A stretch of DNA of 5,958 nucleotides, from the NCBI GenBank assembly GCA_013330765.1, contig DUHU01000056.1, forward strand, positions 6,830 through 12,787, in the 5' to 3' direction. Of the stretch, positions 1 to 5,958 are shown one piece after another. The notes below the pieces were generated by a model. That model did no database searches, was not told the DNA's origin, and was given only the letters and a program-made list of their open reading frames with translations. Within the stretch, counting starts at the first letter, position 1; each line of letters starts with the position of its first letter. The DNA comes from Candidatus Poseidoniaceae archaeon (GTDB lineage: Archaea > Thermoplasmatota > Poseidoniia > Poseidoniales > Poseidoniaceae). The translations under genes were made by a program, and so were the position numbers.

Positions 1-1903
1 CGTCAAGGAAATCTTCCACGGCAAAATCGCCCTCCAAGCGAGCCATGCCCACCGCGGCGGGAACGGTGAGCAGGAGGGCGAGCACCGCGATGACCAGCGC
101 ATGTTTCCATTTGCCGCTCTCCACCGGCACGACGGTGAGGCGTGGAACGCGGTCGGTTTTCTTCGGAGGCGCGGTGGAACGGCCACGACGTTCGAGCCAT
201 TGATCGACGCTCATCCTCAACAACGGAGCCCAGATTCCGGTCAGCAAGAAGGCCGCAAAGATGCCACACGCCGCTTCCACGCCGAACGAGCGTAGGGCAG
301 CGATGTCGGAGAAGAGGTTCGCAGCAAAGGCGGCCGTGGTGGTCAGCGAGGTCAACAGGATGGCACGGCCGACGCGTCGTACGGTGATTTGTGTGGCTTC
401 CTCAGGGCTGCGGCCAAGGCCTCGCTCTTCCTTGTAGCGATGCAGGGCATGCAAACTGTCGTCGATGCCCAAGGCCATCACGAGAATGGGGAGAAGGTTG
501 GAGAATTGCGAACGGGCGATGAAGGAAAACCCAAGCCACTCGGTCACCGTGACGAGATGGCCGATGAGGCCCTGCATCCAAAGAAGCGCACCGCCGAGCG
601 CCACCAGCACGATGGCCACGTCCGAAGGCCGACGCAAGGACACGAACAGCAGGACCGCGATGGCGAGGCCCATCAGGGCGATCAGCCCGGCGCTGGCCTG
701 CAGTTCACGGTTGACTTCGACGTTGACGCCTTGGCCGACCTGCAAACTGATGCTGTGCTGGTCGTGTTGACGCAACATACCTTCGAGCTCCATGACGCTC
801 CATTCGATGGAGCATGGGCCACGCCCTTCCTCCACCATGGTGGTGCACGTGGCTTCGTCGTAGGAGGGTGGGTGAAGCACAAGTTCGCCCTCGACCAAGC
901 GGAAGCCGCCGACGACGAGGCCTTCGTCGGTCATCCGCAGCGAGGTCTCTTGGGCCGCGTCCTTCCACGACATCGTCCATCCGGCTTCGGTCATTTCACC
1001 GCGGTCGAGTTGGATGAGCAACCACGAGGCGCTGGCGGACCAGCGGCCCTGACCGACGAGGTCGCTTGACCAGGTCCCGTCGCCAAGCAGGGTGCCACCG
1101 ATGGGACCTGAACTGACCGCGTTCATGTCAGCGCGAAATCCGCGGTCGAGGGAAAGCCAGCGCAGGAAGGTGTTGTCGCTGGCCTCCGCAAGCCGTTGGC
1201 TGGCCAGATCGATGTGGTCTTGCGTCAGGTTGGCGTCGTCGAACACCAAGCACTCCAACGCACCACAGTCGCTCCAATCTGTGGCTGGAGGAAGGTCGTT
1301 CCCGAACGTGTCCTTTGAAGGGCGTGTGAGGATTGATTCGTTGGCCATGAAGGCCCGGAAAATGTCGGGAAGCGTCATGACGCCGTCGGTTTGAGCCCCG
1401 GTGACGTCGTTGACCAAGGGCTTCAGCGTGGCGTTGATCGGATGGTTTCGGATGAGGTCGGCTTTGGCGTCAATCTCACGGAGGAGGGTCAGGTTCAGGA
1501 TGCCTCCAGACGGCGCGTCAATGCCACCCCATGGTTCACCGCTTTCGACGATCTCGGTCACCGGAGGGAACGTCGTGCTGTCGGGTTGGCCGTCCGAGGT
1601 GCTGGAACGCGGTATGGCCTCCTCGAGGTCCACGTGGACTGGGTCCCGAACGGTGACCAAGAAGGCCAGGATGACCTCCGATGAGGCGAAGGTCTCGTCG
1701 ATGGTGGTCTGGGCGTCCAATTCTGGCGACTCCATGTCGTAGGCCTCCATGTCGATGGGTTCCAGCGCACGCAGGGCGCCGGGAATCATCAGCAAGGTCA
1801 GGACGAACATCACGAGATGAAGGCGGTTGGCCTGACCCACGATTTGGGCTGGCAAACGGTGCAAACCTTCGCCATCCACAGCAAAGTTTCCGTCGTCCGA
1901 CAT
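1..1903 (-). CDS. RND/MMPL-family exporter, N-terminal 634 residues, cut by left window edge
   Basis: Translating the minus strand from the ATG at 1903-1901 gives an uninterrupted frame to the window edge, so the gene continues beyond base 1. After a short cytosolic N-terminus, a helix lies at about residues 27-45, then a large extracytoplasmic domain (about 46-401), then five helices at about 402-421, 427-446, 464-486, 512-531 and 541-563. A seventh helix (about 600-620) opens the second half. The fourth helix carries LGIDDSLHALHRYKEE (residues 478-493), and VGRAILLTSLTTTAAFAANL follows at 511-530; both match RND/MMPL/sterol-sensing-domain proteins. FAVEDFLD at the edge looks like the start of the second porter domain. 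Relatives use an ion gradient to export lipids or other hydrophobic molecules; the substrate here is unknown. The exported domain has two close cysteine pairs (213/218, 353/364) and four N-X-S/T sequons. It starts 31 bases after the permease stop with only a weak AGGG before the ATG, so it is probably co-transcribed with the ABC genes. No upstream in-frame ATG, GTG or TTG lies between the permease stop and this ATG. Confidence 0.9.
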   Translation of the reverse strand, partial: MSDDGNFAVDGEGLHRLPAQIVGQANRLHLVMFVLTLLMIPGALRALEPIDMEAYDMESPELDAQTTIDETFASSEVILAFLVTVRDPVHVDLEEAIPRSSTSDGQPDSTTFPPVTEIVESGEPWGGIDAPSGGILNLTLLREIDAKADLIRNHPINATLKPLVNDVTGAQTDGVMTLPDIFRAFMANESILTRPSKDTFGNDLPPATDWSDCGALECLVFDDANLTQDHIDLASQRLAEASDNTFLRWLSLDRGFRADMNAVSSGPIGGTLLGDGTWSSDLVGQGRWSASASWLLIQLDRGEMTEAGWTMSWKDAAQETSLRMTDEGLVVGGFRLVEGELVLHPPSYDEATCTTMVEEGRGPCSIEWSVMELEGMLRQHDQHSISLQVGQGVNVEVNRELQASAGLIALMGLAIAVLLFVSLRRPSDVAIVLVALGGALLWMQGLIGHLVTVTEWLGFSFIARSQFSNLLPILVMALGIDDSLHALHRYKEERGLGRSPEEATQITVRRVGRAILLTSLTTTAAFAANLFSDIAALRSFGVEAACGIFAAFLLTGIWAPLLRMSVDQWLERRGRSTAPPKKTDRVPRLTVVPVESGKWKHALVIAVLALLLTVPAAVGMARLEGDFAVEDFLD

Positions 1904-1934
1904 ATCAAGCCCTGTCTTTGGAGCGTGGCCTACA

Positions 1935-4427
1935 TCACTGCCCAAAACTCTTCGAACGCTCGACCAAATCCATGTGACGCAAACGCTTCAACCCAACAAA
2001 GGTCATCGCTTGGGCCGCCAAGAACAAGGCCAAAGCGTAGCCGACCACGACGGAGAGGTCGAGGTCCAGTGCGAAGTAGAACGACCAATTCGAAAACGCG
2101 ACCATCATGGCGTTGGCAGCAAGGACGGAGAACACGCTTCCAGAGATGGCCGCCAAGGCTCCGATGATGACGTGCTCTGCCGTCAAAATCGCTCCCATGC
2201 GGGGGGTTGAGGCGCCCAAAATCCGTAGTGTTGCGTACTCCGCATCGTGTTCTGTCAGGTTGATGATCAGGGTGTTGAGCAAAATGACACCCGCGATCAG
2301 CAGCCCGAAAGCGATGAACACGCTCAGGATTTGTGATTGCTGCTCCCACCCTTCTGCGAAGCCGTCACGAAGGGCTTGCTGGTCCAGCACCGCGGCACCC
2401 GCGATGCCGGACGGTGCTGCGAGGGTCGCATCGTTGGAGCGGAGCATGACCATGTTGAACAAACCAGGCATCCCAATGTCTTCTGCCACGTCCTCGTGAT
2501 GGGTCCAAAGGCTGCGTTCAAATTCGTCCGCGATACCAACGATTTCCACTTCAAGCACGGTGACGCCGACGACCACTTCCACGCGGTCCCCCACTGACCA
2601 CTCCAACAAGGCGGCAGCGCCCACGTCGACCAAAGCCTCGGGGACCTCGGCGCCAGCCACCGGCAAGCGCCCCTCCGTCAGGCGGGTCATGTGCATCGCG
2701 TCAGCCTCGTTCGTGGCGAACGCAGTCCGAGCATGGAGGGTCATGGTCCTGGTCTCACCGGTGGCGTTCACCTCCGGAACGGTGAGGGCTCGCTCGGTGT
2801 CCCAACCGGCCCCCTCGCTTTCCAGCCATGCATCCACGGGTTCGGCATCAAACGGGTTGTAAGCGACGGCGTACTGCCACGAGTCGGCTTCCTGCGCCTC
2901 AATGAAGGCGCCCTCCATCGACGTGACAAGCAAGGCGAAACCGCTGGAGAGGATCATGGCCATGCCAAGACCAAGCACGGTCACCGTCAATCGGAGCGGG
3001 TGGCGAAACATCGCCCGGGCTCCGAGGGCGAGGGAGGAAGGCAGGGATGAACTCAACCAGTGCACCAGCGCACCGGGGCGTTCTCCCGCGTCTTTCCGGT
3101 CAATTTCCAGCGGGGAAAGGCGCACGGCAGACCAGGCCGGCCAGAGCGTAAAGATCACCACGATGGCCATCACGCTGGTTACGGTGGTGGCCCATACGGC
3201 CGGATCGTGAATGACTTCGATGACCGGAACGCTGCCGACGATGGAGAAGTAGTACGGCGTGAAGGCTTCCGTCATTTGGGTGCCCAAGGCCACACCGACG
3301 ATGCTCGCCAACAAACCCATCACCACCGGCGGCAGCAAGTAGGCAATCAGAAGCGTGCGGCTTGGTGTTCCGAGGGAACGAAGCACTGCAATTTCCCTGC
3401 GCTGACGTCGGACCAGACGCTCGAGTGAAACGGCAAGCACGAGGGCGGAAACGCTGACGAGCATGCCGAGCATGACCGGCTGCATGGTCCTGTTTCCTTC
3501 AAGGTCAATCCTGAGGAATTCCACGCCAAAGAGGGTTGTGCGGTCACCGACGCGCATGGTGGTGAGGCCTTCCGATTCGAGGGAACTGGCCAAAGCTTCG
3601 GCCAACCTTGCGAGGTCTTCCCCTTCGATTTCAGGCGTTTCAGGGATGTCGAATGCCGGTGTTCCTTCCACGTCCACCAACAAGCGGTTGCGCACATCGG
3701 GTGCTTCGCCAAGATGCTCCAGCAGCGCGGTCCGGTTCATGTAGGCGGCCACGAGGCTCCCGGGAACGGGGACCAACACGTCTGCTGAATGAACGTAGTA
3801 GGCATGGTCGGGTTGGCTGGCAAAGCCAACGACCTCGAAATCAACGGCGGTACCGTTGAGCACGAAGGTGACGGCGTCTCCAAGTGAGATTCCGGTTTCT
3901 TCCGCTACCACATGGTCCAACACGACCTCATCGGGAGCTTCTGCGTGCTGACCCCATCCCTCCGCCACATAGGGGCGGTTGATTCGACCAAGTCCCTCGT
4001 CCGTGACCTCCATGCCGTGCACCACGAGCGTTGCGGTGGTCAGCACACCGTCCTCGCATTCGGCGAGGGACGCACACCCTTTGGCCTCGGCGAGGAAAGA
4101 ACGCTGCGCTTCGGAGTGGGTGTACTCTCCACGGATCACCATCCTTGACTCGCAATCGACAATGGACAGGCCCGCGGTGTCGGGCGTACCGGTGCAGGCG
4201 GCGTCAAGGGTCGCTGCGTCGTAGGTGAATCCGTCAGGACCGGTGGCAAACAGGTCTCCAAGGTTGGTTTCTCGGTAGTAGCCTTCGTACACTTCGTCGG
4301 CGTTCCGGATGTGCTCGGCGAACATCACGGACACCGAGCTGGCGAGGATGAGCAGCAGCAGGAAGACGCCGGTCACCACACGGTTCCGGACCCAATGACG
4401 GGCCAAGCGTCGGAGCTGCAGGCGCAT
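1935..4427 (-). CDS. ABC transporter permease, two FtsX domains, eight membrane helices (MacB/LolCE-like fold)
   Basis: This is an 830-residue membrane subunit, counted from the ATG at 4427-4425. Helices are predicted by eye at about 17-37, 316-334, 358-383, 410-430, 480-502, 699-723, 750-777 and 792-812. Two large outside domains (about 38-315 and 503-698) resemble MacB-type extracytoplasmic domains. Each FtsX half has the usual cytosolic coupling motif after its first core helix: RREIAVLRSLGTP near 343-355 and EYATLRILGAS near 730-740. This is the duplicated FtsX architecture in one chain, compared with the single four-helix unit of MacB or LolC. Such permeases act with a LolD-like ATPase and often move substrates at the outer face rather than through a channel. 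All four cysteines (78, 92, 118, 124) sit in the first outside domain, suggesting disulfides. An in-frame GTG at 4436 overlaps the ATPase stop. I prefer the ATG because AAGGAG lies 8 bases before it, whereas the GTG would overlap that same motif. The overlap or near-overlap implies translational coupling with the ATPase. Confidence 0.93.
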   Translation of the reverse strand: MRLQLRRLARHWVRNRVVTGVFLLLLILASSVSVMFAEHIRNADEVYEGYYRETNLGDLFATGPDGFTYDAATLDAACTGTPDTAGLSIVDCESRMVIRGEYTHSEAQRSFLAEAKGCASLAECEDGVLTTATLVVHGMEVTDEGLGRINRPYVAEGWGQHAEAPDEVVLDHVVAEETGISLGDAVTFVLNGTAVDFEVVGFASQPDHAYYVHSADVLVPVPGSLVAAYMNRTALLEHLGEAPDVRNRLLVDVEGTPAFDIPETPEIEGEDLARLAEALASSLESEGLTTMRVGDRTTLFGVEFLRIDLEGNRTMQPVMLGMLVSVSALVLAVSLERLVRRQRREIAVLRSLGTPSRTLLIAYLLPPVVMGLLASIVGVALGTQMTEAFTPYYFSIVGSVPVIEVIHDPAVWATTVTSVMAIVVIFTLWPAWSAVRLSPLEIDRKDAGERPGALVHWLSSSLPSSLALGARAMFRHPLRLTVTVLGLGMAMILSSGFALLVTSMEGAFIEAQEADSWQYAVAYNPFDAEPVDAWLESEGAGWDTERALTVPEVNATGETRTMTLHARTAFATNEADAMHMTRLTEGRLPVAGAEVPEALVDVGAAALLEWSVGDRVEVVVGVTVLEVEIVGIADEFERSLWTHHEDVAEDIGMPGLFNMVMLRSNDATLAAPSGIAGAAVLDQQALRDGFAEGWEQQSQILSVFIAFGLLIAGVILLNTLIINLTEHDAEYATLRILGASTPRMGAILTAEHVIIGALAAISGSVFSVLAANAMMVAFSNWSFYFALDLDLSVVVGYALALFLAAQAMTFVGLKRLRHMDLVERSKSFGQ

Positions 4428-4432
4428 GTCGA

Positions 4433-5464
4433 TCACTCCTTGCGCTTGGGACGGGCAGCTTCGGCGATGTCTTTCGCCACGCCACCGAGGGCCTTGGCGG
4501 TCGCGAGGCTCCCATGGATGGCCGCTTCGACCGGACGGCGAACGGTGTCCACGACGTCTTCTGCCGTTTCCAAGGCGTCCTTCACGGCGGCTTTCCCTTT
4601 GCCCACAATCGTTCCTGCTGCTCCGAGTTCATCGCTTTGCAATCGGCCGGAGTCAAGTCGGAGCACGCGCGTGGCGTGCTTGGTCAGGCTTTCATCGTGG
4701 GTGACGATGACCGCCGTGACTCGCTCCTTGCGGCAAATGCTGAGAAGGACTTCCATGACCTGCTGCGTCGTTTCGCTGTCGAGGTTGCCAGTCGGTTCGT
4801 CGCCCAGCAGAAGTTGGGCTTTCTTGGCCAGGCTGCGGGCAATGGCGACGCGCTGTTGTTGTCCTCCGGACAGCTCGGAGGGGAATCGGTCATGGAGCCC
4901 CTCAAGGCCAACCCGCCCAATCATGTCCATGGCGTGCGCACGGTCTCGCGCACCGGCAATTTCCTGAGCGAGCATGACGTTCTCGAGCACCGTCAAGTCC
5001 CCAAGGAGGTTGTACTGCTGGAAGACGTAACCGATGTTGCGACGACGGAAGGACGCCTGGGCTTCGAGGGCCTTCGCGCGCCGCCTCGACGCCATCGTCC
5101 GAGCGGGCGCTCGGAGGGTGCCTTGCACGAGCCGAACCACGAGTTCAACCGGCCACACCAAGGGCTGGAGCAGCGGATGTGGAGCGGCGATTGAGAAACG
5201 CGTTTGCTCCACGAGGTCGGGAGCAGTCGGCACGTTTGCACCAAGGAAACGGTAGCTTCCTTCCGTAGGGCTGTCCATGGCCGAGAGCACGTTGAGCAAC
5301 GTCGTTTTTCCCGAACCGGATGGCCCAAGCAGCATGACCACCACCTCGCCTTGCTTGAGGTCAAGGTCGATGCCGTCCAGTGCCGCCACGGTTTCCCCCG
5401 CGGAGGCATAGACGCGTCGAACGCCACGGAGTTCAATGAGCGGAGACGTGTTCATCTCGGTCAT
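4433..5464 (-). CDS. ABC transporter ATP-binding protein (LolD/MacB/MJ0796 type) with internal insertion and C-terminal tail
   Basis: A 343-residue cytosolic ATPase that powers the downstream permease. Visible motifs are Walker A GPSGSGKT (47-54), Q-loop YVFQQYNLL (146-154, Q149), signature LSGGQQQ (198-204), Walker B LLLGDEP (218-224, D222 and E223), D-loop GNLDS (226-230) and switch histidine H256 in VIVTHDES. The set is complete, so the enzyme should be active. The wording LSGGQQQRVAIARSLAKK and DEPTGNLDS places it in the LolD/MacB/MJ0796 group. Two parts are unusual. Walker A lysine 53 and Q149 are 96 residues apart, roughly twice the usual 40-50, because of an insertion at about 84-138 with a hydrophobic stretch and then a basic stretch. 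After the usual end near residue 275 there is an alanine-rich tail of about 68 residues ending in PKRKE. The ATG at 5464 fits both a promoter 26 bases upstream and an AGGTG 8 bases upstream; a second in-frame ATG at 5455 is possible. The stop codon overlaps the possible GTG start of the permease. Confidence 0.95.
   Translation of the reverse strand: MTEMNTSPLIELRGVRRVYASAGETVAALDGIDLDLKQGEVVVMLLGPSGSGKTTLLNVLSAMDSPTEGSYRFLGANVPTAPDLVEQTRFSIAAPHPLLQPLVWPVELVVRLVQGTLRAPARTMASRRRAKALEAQASFRRRNIGYVFQQYNLLGDLTVLENVMLAQEIAGARDRAHAMDMIGRVGLEGLHDRFPSELSGGQQQRVAIARSLAKKAQLLLGDEPTGNLDSETTQQVMEVLLSICRKERVTAVIVTHDESLTKHATRVLRLDSGRLQSDELGAAGTIVGKGKAAVKDALETAEDVVDTVRRPVEAAIHGSLATAKALGGVAKDIAEAARPKRKE
4436..4441 (-). 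promoter_or_regulatory. Ribosome binding site deciding the permease start
   Basis: AAGGAG on the minus strand lies inside the last codons of the ATPase gene, 8 bases before the ATG at 4427. The alternative GTG at 4436 shares its first G with this motif, so it could not be served by it. This argues for the ATG start and for translation of the permease by ribosomes reaching the end of the ATPase gene. Confidence 0.6.
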
Positions 5465-5472
5465 GGTTCCGC

Positions 5473-5477
5473 CACCT
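5473..5477 (-). promoter_or_regulatory. Possible Shine-Dalgarno site of the ABC ATPase gene
   Basis: AGGTG on the minus strand lies 8 bases before the ATG at 5464 and matches part of the GGAGGTGAT complement of the 16S 3' end. It would only be used if transcription starts upstream of it. The TATA-like box at 5488-5493 instead predicts a start at the ATG, so the two signals compete and this site may be fortuitous. Confidence 0.3.
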
Positions 5478-5487
5478 GCCTTCGGAG

Positions 5488-5493
5488 AATAAA
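5488..5493 (-). promoter_or_regulatory. TATA-like box of the ABC/RND operon
   Basis: On the minus strand this reads TTTATT, preceded by purine-rich GCAGAGG (BRE-like). It is one of the few AT-rich spots in the divergent intergenic region. Its centre is about 26 bases before the ATG at 5464, the normal archaeal distance from TATA box to transcription start. That implies a transcript beginning at or very near the start codon (leaderless). The call rests on spacing and composition only. Confidence 0.55.
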
Positions 5494-5529
5494 CCTCTGC
5501 TCTCTTGAACCTGGCAGCCGTTCGGCGTA

Positions 5530-5540
5530 CCTTTCAAAGG
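5530..5540. repeat. Short perfect inverted repeat CCTTTCAAAGG in the divergent intergenic region
   Basis: Five-base arms flank one central base. The TTTCAAA core is about 26-28 bases before the GTG at 5563, where an archaeal TATA box for a leaderless plus-strand transcript would lie. It could therefore be a weak TATA element, a small operator, both, or chance, since an 11-base palindrome carries little information. Confidence 0.3.
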
Positions 5541-5549
5541 CGCATCCTT

Positions 5550-5555
5550 GGAAGG
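5550..5555 (+). promoter_or_regulatory. Possible ribosome binding site of the plus-strand gene
   Basis: The purine run GGAAGG ends 7 bases before the GTG at 5563. It is an imperfect match to the archaeal or bacterial Shine-Dalgarno consensus, but the spacing is right, and it supports GTG over the TTG at 5548, which overlaps it. Confidence 0.3.
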
Positions 5556-5562
5556 CGAACGC

Positions 5563-5958
5563 GTGAACCCCTCCGACGGACCCGCTCCCTTCTGGGACGA
5601 AGCCGCTCCTTCGCCGTCGGAAACGGACCCTTCGTCCCCAGCACCGGTCTCCCTCGGTATTCTTGCCCCCGCCCCGCTCGCAGAGGTCCCTTCGGAAGGA
5701 CCCCACAAAGAGGACATCGCCGGGTCCGTGGCCGGATTGGAACCGGAATCTGGGCTTGAATCGAAGGAAGAAGACAGAGGTACGCTGTTCGATCACATGG
5801 ACTCGGAGAGGGGGGAGAATCAGGAGCCCTCGGCCCTGACCGGCATCCTCATTCTTGCTTTGTTTGGGTTGATTTGGATCGGTGCCACACAAACCGTAAC
5901 CGTCCTGATGGTCGGAGACTTGGCGGTCCAGCATGAAACAAGAAACTGGGAGGAAACC
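5563..5958 (+). CDS. Unrecognised protein with acidic Pro/Ser-rich N-terminus and membrane helix, cut by right window edge
   Basis: The frame is open from the stop at 5506-5508 to the window edge. From the GTG at 5563 it gives 132 residues and continues outside. Residues 1-90 are low in complexity, rich in Pro, Ser, Ala, Glu and Asp, and probably disordered. Residues 91-108 (ALTGILILALFGLIWIGA) form a clear membrane helix. I cannot assign a function. The minus-strand reading over the same bases is arginine-rich with no sensible membrane or domain pattern, which favours this plus-strand frame. Start evidence is moderate: GGAAGG lies 7 bases before the GTG, and a weak TATA-like TTTCAAA lies at the leaderless distance. 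TTG at 5548 and the internal ATG at 5797 are alternatives. It is divergent from the ABC operon and shares its 98-base intergenic region. The acidic N-terminus is probably cytosolic, but topology is not settled. Confidence 0.68.
   Translation, partial: MNPSDGPAPFWDEAAPSPSETDPSSPAPVSLGILAPAPLAEVPSEGPHKEDIAGSVAGLEPESGLESKEEDRGTLFDHMDSERGENQEPSALTGILILALFGLIWIGATQTVTVLMVGDLAVQHETRNWEET

Noticed and set aside
458..469. GIDD in the fourth RND helix instead of the GIDY of mycobacterial MMPL proteins
   Set aside because: A second aspartate at this place is common in wider RND/MMPL families, so it is not a sign of a defective or novel pump.
389..1069. Plus-strand open frame of 226 codons inside the RND gene region
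   Set aside because: The minus frame here encodes recognisable RND/MMPL helices and motifs. The plus-strand product is rich in His, Gln and Gly without any domain pattern, as expected for an antisense shadow in GC-rich coding DNA.
1904..1934. Possible separate promoter or terminator between permease and RND gene
   Set aside because: The 31 bases contain no convincing TATA box, hairpin or T-run, so co-transcription is the simpler reading.
4434..4436. GTG as the permease start, overlapping the ATPase stop by four bases
   Set aside because: It is possible, but the only good ribosome site (AAGGAG at 4441-4436) overlaps it. The ATG at 4427 has correct 8-base spacing and was preferred.
4311..5194. 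Two long plus-strand frames (4311-4967 and 4514-5194) opposite the ABC genes
   Set aside because: They are antisense to the complete ATPase motifs and the start of the permease, and their products show no domain or membrane pattern.
5461..5934. Minus-strand open frame of 157 codons that could be an extra gene ahead of the ATPase
   Set aside because: Its product is arginine-rich with runs such as RFRRRRS and no plausible domain. The opposite frame gives an acidic protein with a clean membrane helix. It would also overlap the ATPase start and the likely promoter.

Overview
The window is GC-rich and densely coded. It holds a three-gene cluster on the minus strand, read from right to left (about 5464 down to 1). 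A divergent plus-strand gene runs off the right edge. I found no RNA gene, mobile element, CRISPR array or tandem repeat. The only real intergenic space is the 98 bases at 5465-5562.

Organism (inference): probably an archaeon, most likely a euryarchaeon of the marine Poseidoniales (Marine Group II) type. The first minus-strand gene has a TATA-like box, with a purine-rich BRE-like stretch before it, centred about 26 bases before its ATG. That is the classic archaeal spacing for a transcript starting at or near the start codon. The proteins have very acidic extracytoplasmic or N-terminal parts, and several N-X-S/T sequons lie in the exported domains. No 16S or marker gene is present, so a GC-rich bacterium is not excluded.

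Layout: 5464-4433 (minus) encodes an ABC ATPase of the LolD/MacB/MJ0796 type with an unusual internal insertion and a long alanine-rich tail. Next, overlapping or nearly touching, comes an eight-helix FtsX-fold permease with two large extracytoplasmic domains (4427-1935). After a 31-base gap comes an RND/MMPL-type exporter (1903 to beyond base 1). At least 634 residues of it are visible, open to the window edge. At 5563-5958 (plus) lies the N-terminal 132 residues of an unrecognised protein: a Pro/Ser/Glu/Asp-rich stretch of about 90 residues followed by a membrane helix.

How they may work together (inference): the ATPase and permease are clearly partners. In this family such pairs move lipids, lipoproteins or peptides at the outer membrane face, or drive other envelope machinery mechanically. 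The co-directional RND protein is powered by ion gradient in known relatives and often handles lipids or hydrophobic molecules. The set therefore looks like an envelope export or remodelling operon, but its substrate cannot be read from the sequence.
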